Source: Hemileia vastatrix (taxonomy: Eukaryota; Basidiomycota; Pucciniomycetes; Pucciniales; Zaghouaniaceae). From it: DNA of 64,000 nucleotides. Where the stretch lies: NCBI GenBank assembly GCA_030280995.1, contig JASXTE010000011.1:18618603-18682602 (forward strand). The letters are read 5' to 3'. This document shows, piece after piece, positions 22,062 through 34,905 of this stretch (position 1 is the first letter of the stretch; every line of letters starts with the position of its first letter). The position numbers were made by a program, and so were the translations under genes. The notes under the pieces are model-generated. The model was not told the DNA's origin and ran no database searches. It worked only from the letters and a program-made list of their open reading frames with translations.

Positions 22062-25000
22062 TTAGAAGAGAAGAAGTTTTAGAATTTTAAGAAAAGAAAA
22101 AGAAAAGAGAAAGAGGAGAAAAAATAATAGAGAGTTCCAAGGTTTTGGTTTCAAAGGATATTTAAGATGAAAAGATTTTAGGAGTTCAGGGGCATTAGAA
22201 ACATTGATGGCTGGTTCCCAGGATGTTTTATCTGAGTTGTCGAGGAAGCCTTCCCATTCCACGAGGTATTGAAGTTTCCCTTTGTGCATTCTTGAATCAA
22301 GGATACGGCCTACTTCCCACTCTAGATGGTCTTCTACTTCGACCGGTTCCGGAGGAGGTTGGCTCCTTCCCGGGTATGCTTCTCGAACCAGTTCCAGGAG
22401 AGATATGTGGAAAACAGGGTGAATAGCCTGCCATTTAGGAGGTAGTTTGAGTTTAAATGCAGTTTTAGAGACTTCAGAGTCGTTTTCAAATGGTCCCAAG
22501 ATTTTTTAAGCTAGTTTCTTTGATAGTCGAGTTGTTCGAATTTTTCGTGCGTCGAGCCATACTTAGTCGCCTGGTTTAAAAGAAGGAGCAGATTCTTGAT
22601 GTTTGTCAGCCTGTTCCTTGTACCTTTGAATCGCTAATTCCAAATTTAATTTAAGTTCTTCTTGGAGTCATGATATGGTTCAAAGATAATGTTCAGCAGG
22701 ATGACTAGTTCCTACATGGATTGACTTGAATTGAGGATGTCTTCCATAAACAGTTTCAAAAGGAGATTGTTGTGTCAAAGAATGAGTCGAGTTATTATAA
22801 GAAAATTTGGCCATTGGTAACCATGTGGTCCAATTGTCTTGTTGGTAACTGACATACATTCAAAGGTATTGTTTGAGGATTTGGTTGACCCTTTCTGTTT
22901 GCCCATCGGTTTCAGGATGATAGGCCGTGGAGAGATTCCTCGTGATATTGAGTTGTTGACAAAATTGAGTCCAGAATGTGGATACAAACAATGAGCCTCT
23001 ATCTGAAATAATATCATTAGGTAAGCCATGTTTGGAAAATAAATATTCTAGAAACAATTTTGACAAATCTTCTGCTGTAGCAGTAGTAGTGGTTTTAATG
23101 AAAATAGACATCCTTGAAAATCTATCTACTATTACTAATATAGCATCAAAATTATTAGAAAGAGGAATTTGAGAAATAAAATCCATCAATAAAGATTCCA
23201 AAGGTTTAGAGGGAATAGGAAGTGGTTGAAGCAACTCATGCTTCCGGTGACGGGGTGCCTTATTCCTATTACATTCATAACAGGATTTTATATAGGTCTT
23301 GATTTCTCTGGTCATTCCTGGCCAGAAGAAATCCCTCACAATTAACTGGTAGTTTTTATCAACCCCAAAATGACCAGCTAATGGAGAATCATGTTGACTA
23401 TTGAAAATCCATAATTTTATTTCATTGTTGTTGGGTATGACTACCCTACCTTCAAAAACTAATAGACCTGATTCAATACTAAATCTTTTGCCCTCTTGCT
23501 TTGAGAGTGTTTTGTCTTTTAACCCTAAACAATAATTGTCCTTTGACTGAGCTTTGAGGATGTTGGATAGTGGATTTTGGAAAGATTGAATTGTCATCAA
23601 ATTAAGTTTATGAGTCGTTAACATTGATTTGTTGAAAATTTATTTCACATTTGCTGGGTTCTTGTCAGCAAATTTGTCCCCCCGCTGTGGGTAAACGTCG
23701 TCCTGATGTGACAGAATATCTGGGACAATGCAGTTCTTACCTGGGCAATAGGAAATAGAAAAAGAAAATTCAGACAGAAATTCAGCTTACCTGGCTTGAT
23801 GCCTGGTTAACACTTTGGAAGACATAAATTATTTCAAAGCATTATGGTCAGTCAGAATTTGATAAGGACTATCTAGGCTGAGAAGAAAAGAGCACCTTTT
23901 TTTAAGACAATGAATAATAGCTAAAAGCTCTTTGTCGTGAATTTCATAATTTAATTCTGCTGCAATGAGTTTGCGTGACTCAAAAGCAACAGGATGAAAC
24001 AATCTTGTTTCAGGATTGAATTGAGAAATGACCCCTGCAATAGCATAATTGCTAGCCTCTGTCTCGATTATTGTCTAAGCAGTAGGATCAAAGTGTCGAA
24101 GAATTGGAGCTGTGGTGAACGCAGTCTTCAATGCTTCAAATTCCTTTTGTGCTGTAGAAGTAAAAACAAAAGGAATATCTTTTCTAAGAAGAGAATTAAG
24201 ATTTGAAATAGTTTTAGAGTAATCTTTGATAAATCTTCTATAGAAATTGGAAAAACCCAAAAATCCTTGGAGGGATTTAACAGTTTTGGGCTCAGGCCAT
24301 TCCAGGACCTTTTGGACCTTTTTGTCATCCATAACTAAACCATCAGTGGACAACATAAACCCCAAGAAATCAATAGATTTAAGATGGAATTTTCATTTAT
24401 TGTGCTTGGCGTAGAGACCATGGTCCCAAAGATGATTTAGAGCCTGTCAAACATGATGAATATGCTCATCAAGTGTCTTTGAGAAAATTAAAATATCATC
24501 TAAATAGACAACAACAAATTGTTTGACAACATCTTGAAGGATGTCATTAACAAAAGTTTGAAAAGTAGATGGTGCGTTACACAATCCAAAAGGCATGACT
24601 AAATATTCAAAACTACCAAATCTAGTGCGCATTGCAGTCAGTGGTTCATGACCTTCTGCAATGAAAATAAGATTATAAGCGCCTCTAAGATCAATTTAAG
24701 AAAAGAAACTAGCACCATTAAAAAGGGTAAGAAGCAATGACATAGGAGGAACTAGGTATGCATTCTTCTTTTTAACTGTGTTGAGCTTTCTATAGTCAAC
24801 ACACAACCTAAGGCTACCGTCTTTTTTCTTTACAAAAAGAACAGGGGAGCCGGTTGGAGATTTACTGGCTCTGATAAAACCTTTGGCTACATTCTCTACA
24901 ATGTAGTCTCTAAGAACTTGAGATTTGTCCTTTGATAAAGAATAGACAGGACCTGCTGGAGGTACTGGACCTATTAACTCTATTTGATGGTCCTAGGGTC

Positions 25001-25770
25001 AATGAGGTGGTAACTTATTGGCCTTCCGGATTGAGAAAACATTGAGGAAATTGTGATAGATTTCTGGTAGAGTTGATTTAATGGATTCAATGTTGATTTG
25101 TTCATCCTCATCATCTTTGAGAGAGACTGTCGAGGGAAGACCAGAATTGAGAGAGCATAATTCAACTACTTTGAGGCAATTTAAATCCTCTTTGAGTGAA
25201 GTGATCAAGCTAGAAGGGTTAGCCAATTGCTCATTTAGAGAAAGATCAGATGCTTGCAAGTCATCTGGCAGAGATTTGTCCTCTAGAAGGACATTGTCGG
25301 GCAGGTTGTTTAACTCCCTATTTACCTGCATTGAAGAATAAGAAATATACTTAGTACGTGGGGTGATCAATCCCCGTGTCCAATCAATTTCAGGATTCCA
25401 ATGCGTTAAAAAGTCATGGCCAAGGATGGTATTGTCTATTCTTGGGGCTTCCAAGACTGATAATTCCCACTCAAAGGGGGGAAAGTTCGGAAAGTTGAAA
25501 CCCCATAAAACTTTCTTACTTACCCAATATTTGGGTTCCTCTGATTTGACCAAAAAAATTGGAGTTCAATTGATATCTGTGAATTTCAGTTTTAACTTCT
25601 CGGCAAAAGATAAACTGACAAAAGAAATTGAAGCTCCAGAGTCTATAAGACAACTGAAGTGGGTATCCTCCTTGAAAAGAATGAATCTCAAGTGGTTCAA
25701 GGCAACTCCAGTCCTTAAGACATGGAGGTTCTGTGCACTGGGAGAGATAAGTTAGTTTTCTTTTCACACA
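22062..25770 (-). pseudogene. Protease-RT-RNase H-integrase-chromodomain polyprotein of Chromovirus-1
   Basis: From high to low coordinates: CLIDSGASISFVSL (protease, about 25660), RT with FGLCNAPSTFQTFVND and YLDDILIFSK (24632-24447), the connection LGFSNFYRRFIKDYSK (24365-24075) and RNase H ([11 protein letters not shown], about 23850). Integrase follows at 23624-22860 with its zinc-binding CYECNRNKAP and the DDE residues in VIVDRFSR, IISDRGSLF and TDGQTERVNQ. A C-terminal chromodomain lies in 22499-22062 (WEVGRILDSRMHKGKLQYLV, then EWEGF and SWEP). At least six in-frame stops or shifts break it, for example near 25000, 24070, 23640, 22860 and 22500. The chromodomain normally targets integration to modified histones. 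Confidence 0.85.
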
Positions 25771-26959
25771 AGTAAACTATCTACTAGTTTTTTGACTTTG
25801 AACTAGTACCTTCTCTTTCCTTCAACTTTACACAATCTTCTAGCTTGTGCTTACCCCCACAATACATACATAACCCATTATCTGCTTGCCTCTTCCTCTC
25901 AGCTTCTTTAAGTTCCCCTTTTGGATCCAGTACCTTACTGATATCACCTGGGGTCAAGGTTTGTCCTTTCCCTTATTGGGTTTAAATTTAGTCAAGGAGT
26001 ATTGAGTTGTCTGTGGGAGTGAAGAAGGTCCCAATTAAAAATTTAGGCCTTGAGATTTGTTGGGGTATCGACAATGTTGTAGTTGTCCTTGGTAAATGCT
26101 GTCGAGTTCGAGGGTTCAATCCATTAAATCCGTTAAATTAGTCATCTTCTGACCATGAAGATTTAATTGATCCAGAATCATCGAAGGAAGTCCCTTTTTG
26201 AAATGATACTTGAGGGCAGCATCATTTCAACCTACTTGAGTTTGAAGTGCTCTTAAGTTCAAAATATATATACAGAGGCTTTACCATTATCACTCATCAA
26301 AGGAAATCAAGTTCAATTTCTGTGTTGTCAGTTTTATTAGGGTCACCAAACAACGTAAAGAGTTGGTCTTCAAACTTTTCCCAGTTATTAATAAGTAAGT
26401 GGGTTTCTGTCAAAGAGAGCATGAGAAGATAAGGTTCAAACCATTTTTCTGCTTTTCCGGCTAGGAATGAAGAAGCATAAACAACCTTTGATTGGTCCTT
26501 ATTGAAGGTTCGAGGGTCATTATCGAACAGGAGCTTGCAGGTTTGCAAGAAGGGCGGCAATCTGTCTGGATGTTCTCCATTGAATTTATCAGGAGATTTC
26601 ATGGAAGGAGTTTTGAATTTAGATCCCTCCGAAGAAGTTGGATTGGAAAGGGTTTTCATGAAAAGTCTTATGAAGTCTTCCAGAAAATTAGATGGTCTAG
26701 GTTCCGAAGGTTGACCAGAAGGGTGAGTAGCAGGGGCAGATGGTGTCTCATGCATTGTATCCTCTCCTTCTTCTTCCTCGCTAGAATCATCAAAATCCTG
26801 GGGGATTTCTTCTACAGATTGGACTGAATGTACCCGCTCCCTAAGGTCAAGAGGTTCCAAAGAGTGAGTGCAGGAAAAAGGCCGTGTGGCTGTTGGCCTG
26901 CCTCTGGCCTGAGCACTAGTAGTAGGGCCTGTAGGAGGAGTGCATTGAACAGGTGCCAT
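25771..26959 (-). pseudogene. Gag of Chromovirus-1
   Basis: ATG at 26959 opens 220 codons: a Pro/Ser-rich acidic N terminus (FDDSSEEEEGED), then the retrotransposon gag core from about residue 125 (PDKFNGEHPDRLPPFLQTCK, AEKWFEPYL). The frame shifts near 26297. Downstream at about 25840-25860 the minus strand encodes a CCHC knuckle, CMYCGGKHKLEDC (CX2CX4HX4C). Gag packages element RNA in the cytoplasmic particle. Confidence 0.75.
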
Positions 26960-27034
26960 TTAAAGAATTTAAAACATCTGAAAAAAGGACATAGTAATAC
27001 CAAAGAATGAGAACTACGGAGAATTAAATTGTAA
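26960..27034 (-). other. Leader of Chromovirus-1
   Basis: Only 75 bp between 5' LTR and gag ATG. The minus strand after the LTR reads TTACAATTTAATTCTCCGTA, which does not look like a TGG-type tRNA primer site. Self-priming, as in the Tf1/sushi group, is possible but not shown. Confidence 0.4.
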
Positions 27035-27844
27035 TGTCACCGGACGACCTACACAAAAGGTCAAGGGTGTTCCTGGAAAGTGAGATGGTGGAAGGAGTTT
27101 AGAAACTTCTTTGAAGCACAGAGGAAATGTTTGAGGAAGTGATTCGAAGATGACTTGATGGAAGAGCTACTGCTTCGAGATATGTTTGATAAGAATTCTA
27201 ATATAATTTAAAGGTAATATTAATATTCTTAAGATCTCACAAAGGGTTGAAAACTTAATAATCAAAGATTTAGGATTTAGAAATGATTTTTGAGAAAAAT
27301 AAGGAAAGATACAATAATAATTATTTAACCTAAAGCTTTACCACTATTAACTATATATACGTTTTATAATTTAATTCTAAAGAATGTCGAACCAAAATCC
27401 AACCCCTTTTATATCCTTTACTCCTCCTCGCGTTGACCTCATACCCATCCATCATTCCGCACACCACAGACCACCAAAATTACACCCGTTACACCTGGAC
27501 CCTCCTCACTAACATCCATTAACCCTTTAATCCTCCACTAACCATCCCGTCCATGCTCACTACCCCTTTTAATAACCCACAGATAATTAACAAATCTTTT
27601 AGCGAACTATTACATTAACTATTGCACTATGTGTTGCTTATTGAGGAAAAGACTAAAACACACTATTGAGAGATTGACTAATTTAGATTTAGAGTTTAGA
27701 CTAGCGCCATTAAATAGTGAGTATACAAAGGAAAGTCGCAGTTGCTATGTAGAATTGCTTTCTGCGCTTCTAGTATGGATTTAGACCTCTGTATTATTGA
27801 TTTAATGAGCTGCTTTTGCCTCAAGTGTCACGTGGCGCGTGAAA
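27035..27844 (-). repeat. 5' LTR of Chromovirus-1
   Basis: 810 bp matching 19428-20279. Bases 27849 and below are the ATCAG target duplication, then Ty3-alpha gag resumes. Differences from the 3' LTR cluster in the first 70 bp plus the 42-bp deletion. Confidence 0.85.
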
Positions 27845-27849
27845 ATCAG

Positions 27850-28999
27850 AAGGGTTGGCCATCACTGGGTTCAATGAAAAAACCATCAGGGAATTCTTAA
27901 ACCTTTCCATCAAATTTTACTCAACCAGCCTGCAAGTCCTTGTACAAAAAATAACAATCTGCTGCTTTGTGCACCATCCTATTAAAATAGAAACACACCC
28001 TAGGTTTTCCATAACCACTTCTATAACCATTTCTACCATTAAAACTACCATTACTAACACCATTGCCATGTTCATGCCTTTTATACTGGTTTCCATTGCC
28101 ATTATTCCCATAAGTCCTGCTCTCATAACCTCTTGACTGATAAGATAAAGAAGTAGAAGATGAAGCCACAGGCACTCTGTTTTTCTTCTGAGTTTCTTTA
28201 AAAAATATTTTGGGCTGCTTTTTTAAGTCAGCTAAACAATCAACCACTTTATTTTCAACATCCCCCTCAACCTTAGAAAAAGGATGACCCAACTGGGCCT
28301 TCTTTGCCTCTTGTGCCTTGACCATGATATCATTTTTTCTGCCAACACTTCACTGATCTAGCTAACATATTTAATGCAGGATTCTTTTTACTGATCCAAA
28401 GACATAAGTTTTAATTACACCCAAATATGTTCTTTGATGACTTCTAAAGCAGTTAATTGTTATTCCCCAATTGGAATGTCCTTCAACTTGTTCTTTCTAG
28501 AAAGTTTCTTCAAAACATCCATTTTAATTTCCTTACTAAATTCTAACCAAAAAAAATCCTTTGCCTGATTTTCATGCTCAATCTCCTTCATCAGAATCAG
28601 ATAATTTACCACTTCAGTAAGCTACCTACATAACATTTTGAAGTCCAAAATATGAAAAAATCCACCTTTAGATTTCCAATCACTAACAATATTGTTGAGG
28701 TCCACCATAGTATACATAAAACCCCATCTATCAACCATCTCCTTTGACAATTTCAACTATTCCCACTTCTTATAACCCCCCATTTCAATAACCTCCAATT
28801 CCACCTCTCTATCCAAAATAAAGAGCCTAACCTGCTTCACCATGTCCAAATTTGAAGCCCCATCAACAGCAGCAGAATCTTCATAAAGATTTAGAACCTA
28901 TTTAACTTCTTCCCCATTAAACTTGGGCCCATTCCAAGAAACAATCCTTACCAAATCATTGACAGGAAGAGAAACACCAGATCCAGAAGCAGAAAACAT
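27850..28999 (-). pseudogene. N-terminal gag of Ty3-alpha copy 3
   Basis: ATG at 28999 starts MFSASGSGVSLPVND, and the minus strand goes on with WNGPKFNGEEVK, DGASNLDMVKQVRLF and EVIEMGGYKKWE, interrupted by stops. These match KTWDGTKFNGEDVK, DGASYLDMVKQIIFF and VAMSGYKKRDW of copy 6. The frame 28325-27921 holds KAQLGHPFSKVEGD and a decayed zinc knuckle, CFYFNRMVHKAADC, in which the second Cys is Phe, where copy 6 has CYYCSRRGHKSIDC. Confidence 0.75.
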
Positions 29000-29116
29000 C
29001 CCAAATGTATAAGATGAAAACATTAAATATAAGATAAGAGTTTGTTTAATAAGCCTATTGCATGCAAGTATAGTTCAGGTATCAATTAAGATAGATTAAG
29101 AGCTAGATAAGTTGAA

Positions 29117-29137
29117 CCCTACATTGAGCGCCACAAA
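29117..29137 (-). promoter_or_regulatory. Primer binding site of Ty3-alpha copy 3
   Basis: On the minus strand the bases right after the 5' LTR read TTTGTGGCGCTCAATGTAGG. The equivalent place in copy 6 (54830-54849) reads TTTCTGCCGCCCAACGTGGC. A consensus TGGCGCCCAACGTGGG is the usual shape of a tRNA-complementary primer site. I cannot name the tRNA with certainty. Confidence 0.6.
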
Positions 29138-30245
29138 TGTAGAAAGACTCTTACAGTCACCTTGCTGTAAGCAGAATACAAGGGAGCTGGATAAACAGAA
29201 GAAAACCCTGTCCCTTTAAGTAAAATGAGAGTTCAAAATAACTAATCTATATCCTCTACCTGTTATGAAATGAACAATAAACAATTTATTATTAATGGTG
29301 CTTAAATGTAGAATCAGAATTTCTTAATAATGAGGGTGAGAAACACAACAGTGAATCTGTATTTAGAAAAGTTATTTAAATGATTGAGTATTATATTAGT
29401 ATGGAGCTTTTATTTTTGTATGATTTAGTTCTTATATTCAGATAACTTGTGTTGAGACCATTAAAATGGTAACCTATGAGTTAATATATGTGATGATGAG
29501 TGAATTTTATAAATGTTATGTAAAAGTCTTATATTTTTAAGGGTATTACAATTTTGTAATTTGTTATGTAAATATTAATGAATGTCATTTTATGATGTTA
29601 TTGTTAATGATTAAGTTGTTAGAATGATTGTCTCCCTATTTAATTTCAAGTCTACACGATTTATATGCATAGTATGTCACATTCCCTATTTTCCCTAACC
29701 AAAGCATCCCAGAGCTCCTCCAGAACTTGTCCAGAGTTTGTACAGAGATTGTATGGAGCTTGTACAGACTTCTGGACTCAATTAGAACCTTAAATTTCTA
29801 AAGAATAATCTAGAAAAATTATAGATGATAAATCTACTTCTTCTTTACAATTAATTCTTACTTTAGTAGTCTGCACAACCCAAATCACCTAGAAAAAATT
29901 ATCAAACTTTAGTAAATTTTAAAAAATCAAAAATAACCAAAAATACTTTATATAATTATTAAAAAGAGTAGGAAAATAGTAAAAGTTAAAAAAAATTCAC
30001 AAAGGCTCTTAAGAATTCTGAATTTAATTTATGTGCACGTTTAGACCTATACTTGCATTTTCTGGCCATTAATTATTTGTTTAATCTTAACTAATAAAAT
30101 TATCCTTTTTAAACCCTATTTATATACTCGGTTTCTTAAATAAATCCATTTTAAAATTATATTGGCTTTTCCAATCTCAATAGTCATCTCCCAAAAATCC
30201 TCTTTTAATAAACTTTAGTTCCCTACTAAACTCTAGACTTCCATA
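29138..30245 (-). repeat. 5' LTR of Ty3-alpha copy 3
   Basis: 1108 bp, reading TGTAGAAAGACTCTTACAG on the plus strand at 29138 and ending CTAGACTTCCATA at 30245 (element start TGTGG changed to TATGG). It serves as the uninterrupted reference for the MITE insertion in the copy 1 LTR. Confidence 0.8.
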
Positions 30246-30690
30246 ACGCTCAACAGAGCTTACATTTTATACCTGGGCATCTGTCACACACCACATGTCA
30301 CTCAAAGCAAAAGTCAACCTTTTAATCAATATATTGATACACAAATATATACTTGAAGCACAAAAAGAAACATCTATCTAGAAACTGCTTCTCTCTTAGT
30401 TTTCTTGATTTGAAAACACTAGTGACGGAGTTATCTAAACCTTTAATATAAATTAGTCAACCTTCTGATTCTACTATTAACTTTTAAGAAAAAGTGTGGT
30501 GTATTAGTTCTAGGATAAATAGTATAGTTTTAATTTTGGGTTATTGTGCAATTATGGGGTAATTAAAGGTCTGTGAGTGGGAATAGGAACCAGGTTAAAT
30601 GATCTTTGGTTTATAGTGGAGGGTCAGTGTTAAATTAAGGGCAGATAATTAAAGTGGTCAATGCAAGGAGGAGTTTTTTTTTATAATTGG
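30246..30690 (+). repeat. Diverged LTR fragment related to Chromovirus-1
   Basis: Starts ACGCTCAACAGAGCTTACAT and matches the reverse complement of the Chromovirus-1 LTR end, including 'tttatacctgggcat'. About 445 bp of an LTR of roughly 850 bp. No internal sequence follows, so it is a solo or truncated LTR lying between the LTR of copy 3 and the antisense-gene fragment of copy 4. Confidence 0.6.
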
Positions 30691-31876
30691 GAGGTAGTTG
30701 TGATGCTCAATCTTCAGAAGCTGGATAAGTGTTGAAATTTTAGTGGGTCCCTTTGTTAGACTGTATAGGAGGAAGCATTGTGGAACTTATTATGGGAATT
30801 GAATCAAAAGAATTCAGCCCAGTAGGTGTGGATACTACTCTCTCATGCTGTGACAATTTGGAGATTGGTAGAAAGGAGTCTGAAGGGACTCAAACCTTGC
30901 TCTCAGTAGTGGAATCAGCACAAGGCAAATATGTTTTATCTAAAATTTACATCAAGATTATTCCAATTAAATTCAGACAGAAAAATTGGATTAACCAGAC
31001 ACAATATTTTATCAGCACTAAAGAATAAAAATTTTAAAGAAGTGAGGGACAGTTAAAATGAATAATCTCTTTGAAATTTTTCAACATCAATAACAAAACT
31101 TTGCAAAAATATTTTTCTCCTTATAAGATCTTCATTTTTTTGGGAAGGGGTTTCATGTAAATAAGTTAAGGAATTGCATTGCATGTCATCACAAAAGTCT
31201 ACAAAGAGATATCTATGAAGCTTTGTTTAATGATAAAAATAATTAATCTGAATCCAGCAAACATCATCATTATTGGTGATTTTGATAGTTTAGAAGAAAA
31301 TTTGGGAGTTGGAAGAGAATTTATAGTTGGATTTGGAATTAGTAGCTGTATTATAAAGATTGAATAAAGGATTAACTCTTAGAGCCAGTAAATAAGTGTC
31401 TGAAAAGCTGAAGGGAGAAACTAGGAGGATAGGACTAGGATATTTAGAAGGAGAAGGAAGCTCAGGACTAGATATCTTAGAGGATGAAGCTGTTTTGGCC
31501 TTTATATTTCTGAAGAAGGTGAGGATTTTTGACAGTCTCTTTTTATGAATGGTAGGGTCTTCTAAAGCTTATTTTCTGAAATGAATATTTGAACAATTAA
31601 ATATGATTTTATTAAGTCTTCAAAAATGACAGGCAGTTCTTTCAGGAAGACCAAGGTTAGAGATCAGAAAAGGAACTTGGTATTTGGAACAAAGATAATA
31701 TGGGACAGCTATATCTTTTGAAGAAATTTTTGAGTGATGTTGGTAAAAAGATGAATTGAAATTATTTTTCAGGAGTTTTTTGGAATAAATGGTTGAGTAG
31801 GTTGAATAGAAGACAAATATGTGATTGATCAAATATGAAAATTTAAGAATGGGAATATTCTTCATTGGAGTGAGGA
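30691..31876 (-). pseudogene. Antisense gene remnant (Ty3-alpha copy 4)
   Basis: On the minus strand the first zinc block appears at 31865-31380: LCSKYQVPFLISNLGLPERT, then RLSKILTFFRNIKAKTASSS. It is homologous to CAKYQVPCLISKLGLHGRA and SLSKIPTSFLNIKAKTAPSS at 2046-2280. Several Cys are lost and stops interrupt. The part near 30740-30900 matches 2870-3060 of copy 1. As in copies 1 and 2 it lies beside an LTR and opposite to the element's direction. Confidence 0.55.
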
Positions 31877-32941
31877 TGTGGAGTTCTATAGATTAGTACA
31901 GCACTAAGAATTTTTATAGGATGAGTTAGGATGTTTATTTTAAAGATTGGAAAGACAATCTAAATTTATAAAAATTTTGTTTGATAGAATGGACGGTAGT
32001 TATGTGGCAAAGGGGTTAATTTTACAAGTCAAGATGCAATATTTTTTAAAAGTCAAGTAATGCATGGAAATAAAATTCAAGAGTCTCAGGAAACTTTGGA
32101 AATTTTCCAGGAATTTTTAATATTTTTTTACTATTTTTAATAACTCTATAAAGTATTTCTGATTATTTTTGTATTTTCATAATTTACTTAACTTTAATCA
32201 CTTTCAATTAAATGAAAAGGGCTACCCAAACTACTAGCTTTTTTTAGAAACATAAAGGAGAAGTAGCTCTATCATCTGTAATTTGTCTATATTTTTCAAT
32301 AGGTCTTTAAGGCTCTAATTGAGTCAGAAAGTTTACAGACTCTAGAAAGCTCCAGACAAGCTCCTGGATGCTCCAGGTGGGAAAAAAGGACATGTGACCT
32401 AACTATGTATATAAAGCTTTAAACTAAAAGTTAGAATAGACATAAAGCTATCAATAAATCATATTATTAACAACAAATAATGAATATCAACAACTACCAT
32501 CTAAATTTACATAACATTTCATAATTTTTAATACCCTTATAAAAATAACATTTTTATATAACACTTCATAAATATTATTTCAAAACACATTTATATATAC
32601 TTATAGGTTTTAATTTTAAAGGTCTAAAAATAAGGGACTTTACTATGAAATCTTTTCACAAAAATATAAACTTCTTAAAAATATAAATATTCAATCATTT
32701 AAGCAACTTTTCTGGTACAGCTTTACTGTTGTATTTTCTTCATCCAAACTAAAAGACCACAGATTCTACATCTCAAAAATGTTACATTAAAAAAGTAAAC
32801 TTGTCTTTTCATTATTAAGTAAATTTAATAGCTGAGTTGATTATGAACTCTTTGTTTACTTAAAGGGTCTGGTTTTTCGTCAGTTTACCCAACTTGCTTG
32901 GATTCTGCTTACAGAAAGGCAACTGTAAGAGTATTTCTACA
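31877..32941 (+). repeat. 3' LTR of Ty3-alpha copy 4
   Basis: 1065 bp, TGTGGAGTTCTATAG to GAGTATTTCTACA, same family and orientation as 12693-13768. Its right end abuts minus-oriented Ty3-alpha pol sequence directly. Confidence 0.75.
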
Positions 32942-34905
32942 CTGTAAGAATGCTTAATTATACATCTCTCCTCTTCAACAAAATCAATGGCCTTCTCCCT
33001 TTTTGCCATCACATACATGACAAATTCTTCTCTTCACCTGAAAAACAATCTTCAGGTCCAAAGTTCACAACAACCAATCTCTCAAGATTGATTCATGATG
33101 TTTCAAAAACTTCTAGAATATTTTTTACAAAAGAGAGTTGTATGGATCTATTGAAAAAATTGGCCACTTCAAAGGTGGGTTCAAATCTTCTGGAAGTGGC
33201 TTGTTAATTGGTATAACCTTATTAGATACCTTTTTATGTTTTACTACATTGACATCCACTTTAACTTGAGGAATAAGATCCCTTCTAGATTCTCCATTAG
33301 ATATTTTGTAATAAGAACCTTCTTCTTCATCAGAATAATAAACAAAATAAGTTGAAACAAAAAGTTTATTATTAATTACAACATTTTCAACCCCTTCTTG
33401 TTTTACTAATATTCATCTGACTTTCCATCACCATTACTACCATTTTCCACCAAATAATCTCCAGTAAATAAATTTGGCAGTTTAACCTCTTTCTGGAGGA
33501 CCAAAATAGAATTATCACAGATATTATTTTTTGTGAATTATTTATACTAATATTCTTTTCTTGATTTTAAGGAATTAATTGCATTTGATCCTCTTTCTGG
33601 AGGCCATAAAATATACCACCAAAAACTACACCACTATTTTCCACCTTATTATAAGAATTTCCATTCCAATTCTTATCCAAAATGATACATCCCATCCTTC
33701 CTCTTCAACCATTCTCAAAATTTATTAAAAAATTGTTAATGATAACAAACATATAGAAAAACACATTACATAGTGACATTCCAAAGATATATCAATAGAA
33801 AATAATTGGAAATACACTTGATTTATCTCCAAGTGAGCTGAATTATTACAATCAGGGATCTCTTCTTGAGGAGAGATTACAATATTAGAGCAATCAGCCA
33901 TATCTACCCTAAAATATAGGGGTATCCAAAATGATTATTTTAAATAAATTTACCAGAAGCTGGCCTTTCTATTTGTCTCTCTTGGTGCAGGCATATCTCT
34001 AATACATCATGGTAAGTCCAGGCCTATTCTCCCATCCTTCATCTCCTGGGGGTGCCAAATTAATATGAAGCTTTCTCATTTCATCCCCAGTTATCTCTAA
34101 AATAATACTCATACCAGTCTAATAACCTATCTTAGCTTCAAAATCCGTCAAAAATAGCCCACCAAGAACCTTTTTCACAGCCTCTCTGGCCACATAAAAG
34201 TGCACCATACCAACTGATCCACCAACACATAACTTGACATGCCCTGCTGTTCACATTATTTCAGTAGCATACCCATCATTTCCTCTTGAATTACCACCTG
34301 TACCAGTCTTAATTGGAAATACTATTGAAGTATCTTGCTCCAATTAAAAAAGATTATTTGTGATCCAGAATCCACCAGGGCCTTCACCTCTTTACCATTT
34401 AAATTTACCATTAAATATCCTACAGGAGTAGAAAAATGAGTTTCCACCTGCTCTCAAAAATTCTCCACATTTTCACACATATATTCCTCCTTTCCAGATG
34501 CTACCCATTTCATTTTCAGATGCTTCTTCAGCTTTTTTGAAAGGGAAAGACTGATTGTAAATAATTTTTCAAAAGAAAAATGAATCTGAAGTTGGTTCAC
34601 TCTATTTAAAACAACATTCAAAGCATTTTCATGACCAGCTACTACTGGCCTTTCATACTAAACCTTATTTTTAATTACCTTTCCCATGGGCACCTCTTGG
34701 GGACCCACATTGACATCTTCACCCCCCATAATAACATCTTCAGATTCAATAACCCTAGCTACATTTCCTACTTCTTTTTCTAATTAAGATACATCACTGG
34801 TCCTCCTTACTCACTACATTGGAGTGGGACCACTAAAACTTGGACTGGGGAGAAATGCTTAAGGTTCATTGTCCTCAGAGTCCAATTCTTCATCAACAGG
34901 AATAC
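32942..34905 (-). mobile_element. Ty3-alpha copy 5, internal fragment
   Basis: Minus strand. It runs from gag C terminus (34905-34400, GGEDVNVGPQEVPMGKVIK and a Glu/Asp-rich linker) through protease (34330-33950, EITGDEMRKLHINLAPPGDE) and the protease-RT spacer (33900-33420), into the N-terminal RT region near 32950-33100. All pieces are frameshifted. It is cut by the LTR of copy 4 on the left and by a CACTA-like end at 34906 on the right. Confidence 0.7.

Larger units (their letters stand above)
19428..27844 (-). mobile_element. Chromovirus-1 (Ty3/gypsy with chromodomain, minus strand)
   Basis: An 8.4-kb element flanked by ATCAG on both sides (19423-19427 and 27845-27849). LTRs are of the form TGTCACYGGACG...GCGTGAAA on the plus strand, that is, element start TGTTTCACGC. 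Internal order on the minus strand is gag, protease, RT, RNase H, integrase, chromodomain. A gene on the opposite strand lies between the chromodomain and the 3' LTR. All coding regions carry stops or shifts. The chromodomain places it among chromoviruses (Tf1/sushi-like). Confidence 0.85.
13769..30245 (-). mobile_element. Ty3-alpha copy 3, split by Chromovirus-1
   Basis: From high to low coordinates: 5' LTR (30245-29138), primer binding site, gag (28999-27850), the 8.4-kb Chromovirus-1 insertion, the rest of gag, protease, RT, RNase H, integrase and about 290 bp of 3' UTR. It then ends at 13769 against the LTR terminus of copy 2. Its own antisense gene and 3' LTR are absent. Reading gag across the ATCAG target site restores the order seen in copy 6 (VDLVRRR against SDLVRKN), which proves that the two parts were one element. 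Confidence 0.8.

Noticed and set aside
25081..25755. Plus-strand ORFs of 86 and 130 codons
   Set aside because: Shadows of the protease-RT region of Chromovirus-1.
26492..26827. Plus-strand ORFs of 111 and 70 codons
   Set aside because: Shadows of the Chromovirus-1 gag frame on the minus strand.
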